From contig JBBDIJ010000007.1 of NCBI GenBank assembly GCA_040880485.1, forward strand, positions 1 through 64,000: a stretch of DNA of 64,000 nt, read 5' to 3'. Position 1 is the first letter of the stretch, and each line of letters starts with the position of its first letter. The stretch comes from JBBDIJ01 sp040880485 (GTDB taxonomy: Bacteria > Bacteroidota > Rhodothermia > Balneolales > Balneolaceae). The notes beneath the pieces were generated by a model. The model ran no database searches. It worked only from the letters and a program-made list of their open reading frames with translations, and was not told the origin of the DNA. This document shows positions 62,310 through 64,000 of the stretch, piece by piece. The translations under genes and the position numbers were made by a program.

Positions 62310-64000
62310 CTACTCGTTGAAACTGTCGGGAAGGTCGTTTTCATAGAGAACCACATCTCCAGGGGCGGCATATCCGGATAGCAATTCATTCGCCTCGAAG
62401 AGGGAGGAGACAATACGAACATCTATACCGTCTCCACCCTTTTCGCGAATCCCCTCCAGAATAGGATTTGTCTGCTCCCGCCCTACCAGAAGGACCAGAT
62501 CCGGTTTTGCCGCAGCTATTTTCTGTCCAAAATCCCGATTTTCACGCTCCTGTTCAGTTCCGAGCTCAATCATACCCGGAGTAATCAGAATTTTTCTCCC
62601 GCTGCCAATGGAGGTGAGCGCCTCGAGAGCATTTGCAGCTCCTGTCGGGTTGGAATTAAACGCATCATCAATTACAATGATACCGTTCAGGCGTTTGAGC
62701 TCCAGCCGGTGAGGCACAGGCTCTATTCGGCCGGCTGCAAGTGCTACAGTTTCCGGCCTGAGTCCCATGGCCTGTGCTGTAGCTGCAGCCAATAGAAAAT
62801 TGCACACATTATGACGCCCAAGCAGCTTGATCCTGACTTCGTGTGAAGAGTAGCTGCCGTCAGTCTCCTGCCACTGCATATCGAACCGGGTTCCCTCTGC
62901 ATCATGTTCAATATCCCGCGCCTGAACAGATCCGCCATTCAGGCCGGCCATCACCACCTCTACGTCGTTTCTCAGGGAGGCCCAGGAAGAGACGATCTCG
63001 TCATCACTGTTCAGCACCAGGGTTCCACCCGGTTTCAACTCCCTGGCAAGAGTGGACTTCTCCCTGGCTATCACCTCCTTTGAGCCAAACGTCTCCAGAT
63101 GCGCAACGCCTACATTGGTGACCATCGCGATGTCCGGTTTTGTGATCCCGCACAACTCCGCGATGTTTCCTTCATAACGTGCGCCCATCTCCAGGATCAA
63201 CACCTGATGATGCGAGCCCAGATCGTTATTGATCACTTTGCAAATCCCCATGGGCGTATTGTAACTGCCGGGTGTTTTACATACTGAATACCTCTCTTTT
63301 AGCAGCGTATCTATCATATACTTGACCGAAGTCTTTCCATAACTTCCTGTTATGGCAATCACCCGGAGGTTTGGAAGATCGGCAAGACGTTTCCGGGCCT
63401 TTCGCATGAAACCTTTGTGAATCCCGCTCTCTACTGGCTTCATGAACAGCGCCGCCAGTGGGAGAAGAAAGGGGATAAGCAGATCTGTAAAAACGAGACC
63501 GAAAAAGAGAAACCAGGGGTCTGCAATCAAAATATGATGAGCCGTTCCCTTCAGACCAATCGAGCTGTTTAAAAGCCTGCCGGAAAAGGAGAGGTCAAGT
63601 ACAGCCAACAGGGGCAGCAACACCAAAACGGCAAGAAGAAGGGAGAGCCTTTTCATCCTGCTGGTATAAACAAGTGGCTTCTTTTCGCGCTCCGGCCGGA
63701 ACTCCCCGGCCTTGCCGAACCAAAAGAGGATGAACATTCCGAGAATAAGAGCGGCTGCAGTAGCCGTAATACTGGAAGAGGTGAAGTATTGCAGAACAGT
63801 GATCACAACAAGGAGCCAGAAGTGTTCCGGGGTGATAGCTCGGTGGAGAAGATTTCGGGAGAGCCATTCCCGATACTCGTTCAGCTTGTACCCGCTCTGC
63901 TGAAACATTTGCAGAAAGTAGCGAAAGCGATGCCACCCGTACCGGATCATCACAGCCAGGGCAACAAGAATAAGAAGATTGAGGGCAGTGTAGTAGATGT
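62310..64000 (-). CDS. MurF-type Mur ligase with N-terminal membrane domain (partial)
   Basis: The gene runs off the right end. The frame stays open from the codons at 63953 to 64000 and reads a membrane helix (YYTALNLLILVALAV), so the start is beyond the window. About 190 residues with several membrane helices precede a Mur ligase core: ATP loop ITGSYGKTSVKYM, EMGARYEGNIAELCGI, NVGVAHLETFGS, GRHNVCNFLLAAA and VIDDAFNSNPTGAA. This fits MurF, which adds D-Ala-D-Ala to the peptidoglycan precursor, but the usual N-terminal UDP-substrate domain is replaced by the membrane part. It may be a paralogue rather than the main MurF. Confidence 0.85.
   Translation of the reverse strand, partial: IYYTALNLLILVALAVMIRYGWHRFRYFLQMFQQSGYKLNEYREWLSRNLLHRAITPEHFWLLVVITVLQYFTSSSITATAAALILGMFILFWFGKAGEFRPEREKKPLVYTSRMKRLSLLLAVLVLLPLLAVLDLSFSGRLLNSSIGLKGTAHHILIADPWFLFFGLVFTDLLIPFLLPLAALFMKPVESGIHKGFMRKARKRLADLPNLRVIAITGSYGKTSVKYMIDTLLKERYSVCKTPGSYNTPMGICKVINNDLGSHHQVLILEMGARYEGNIAELCGITKPDIAMVTNVGVAHLETFGSKEVIAREKSTLARELKPGGTLVLNSDDEIVSSWASLRNDVEVVMAGLNGGSVQARDIEHDAEGTRFDMQWQETDGSYSSHEVRIKLLGRHNVCNFLLAAATAQAMGLRPETVALAAGRIEPVPHRLELKRLNGIIVIDDAFNSNPTGAANALEALTSIGSGRKILITPGMIELGTEQERENRDFGQKIAAAKPDLVLLVGREQTNPILEGIREKGGDGIDVRIVSSLFEANELLSGYAAPGDVVLYENDLPDSFNE

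Overview
The window looks like chromosomal DNA of a Bacteroidota-type bacterium, most likely the Balneolota/Rhodothermota side of that group (inference from gene content). Pointers are a Nif3–coiled-coil (CT398-like) gene pair, a DUF4270 lipoprotein next to a short GlgA-like protein, a TorF-type porin after an ammonium transporter, many lipoproteins with short lipoboxes, and a few TAnnTTTG promoter elements. Almost every gene is a housekeeping or metabolic gene. There is no CRISPR array, insertion sequence or prophage. By eye, roughly the first 24 kb is clearly GC-richer than the rest, and the hipBA segment near 43-44.7 kb is AT-richer than its surroundings.

Layout. 0-0.8 kb: a small HIRAN protein and an eroded antitoxin-like gene that overlaps the end of recJ. 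0.8-5.3 kb: recJ, leucine-type dehydrogenase, hslO, a HesB/IscA protein. 5.3-16 kb: mostly minus-strand genes for an AlbA_2 protein, glycerolipid synthesis (plsY-gpsA), lipoylation (lpd, lipB, lipA), release factor 3 and a DUF72 protein, with a plus-strand metzincin lipoprotein among them. 16-25.3 kb: sugar handling (sodium:solute symporter, M28 peptidase, Gfo/Idh oxidoreductase plus TIM-barrel isomerase, xylA-xylB). 25.8-28 kb: amt plus porin. 28-32.8 kb: a two-module glycosyltransferase, an M50 protease, a lipoprotein and smpB. 32.8-36 kb: a DUF4168 protein, RNase P RNA, the CT398-like protein and Nif3. 36-39.4 kb: yggS, a DivIVA protein, purine nucleoside phosphorylase and an acidic unknown. 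39.4-42.6 kb: isoaspartyl peptidase and the slipin/NfeD pair. 42.8-44.8 kb: tRNA-Arg(CCG) followed by a hipBA cassette bounded by copies of the tRNA 3' end. 44.9-49.9 kb: exported ThuA and isomerase proteins, a Na/Pi symporter and a ferredoxin-NADP reductase. 49.9-61 kb: a minus-strand run of rho, a TPR protein, an outer-membrane protein, a DUF4270 lipoprotein, a GlgA-like protein, a ComA-like protein, malQ and glgB. 61-64 kb: a LolC/E-type permease and a membrane-anchored MurF that runs off the window.

The most interesting points are: (1) the hipBA cassette at tRNA-Arg, with three copies of the tRNA tail, two copies of a second 39-bp repeat and no integrase; (2) the glucan gene run, whose GlgA-like member has lost the KxGGL motif and its C-terminal domain and sits beside a phosphosulfolactate synthase homologue; (3) a short dispersed motif, close to CCGGTTCAACCCGG, that repeatedly sits directly after stop codons and is also a stem-loop of RNase P RNA; (4) a CT398-family protein that has lost all its zinc-ribbon cysteines; (5) an interrupted antitoxin-like small gene coupled to recJ.
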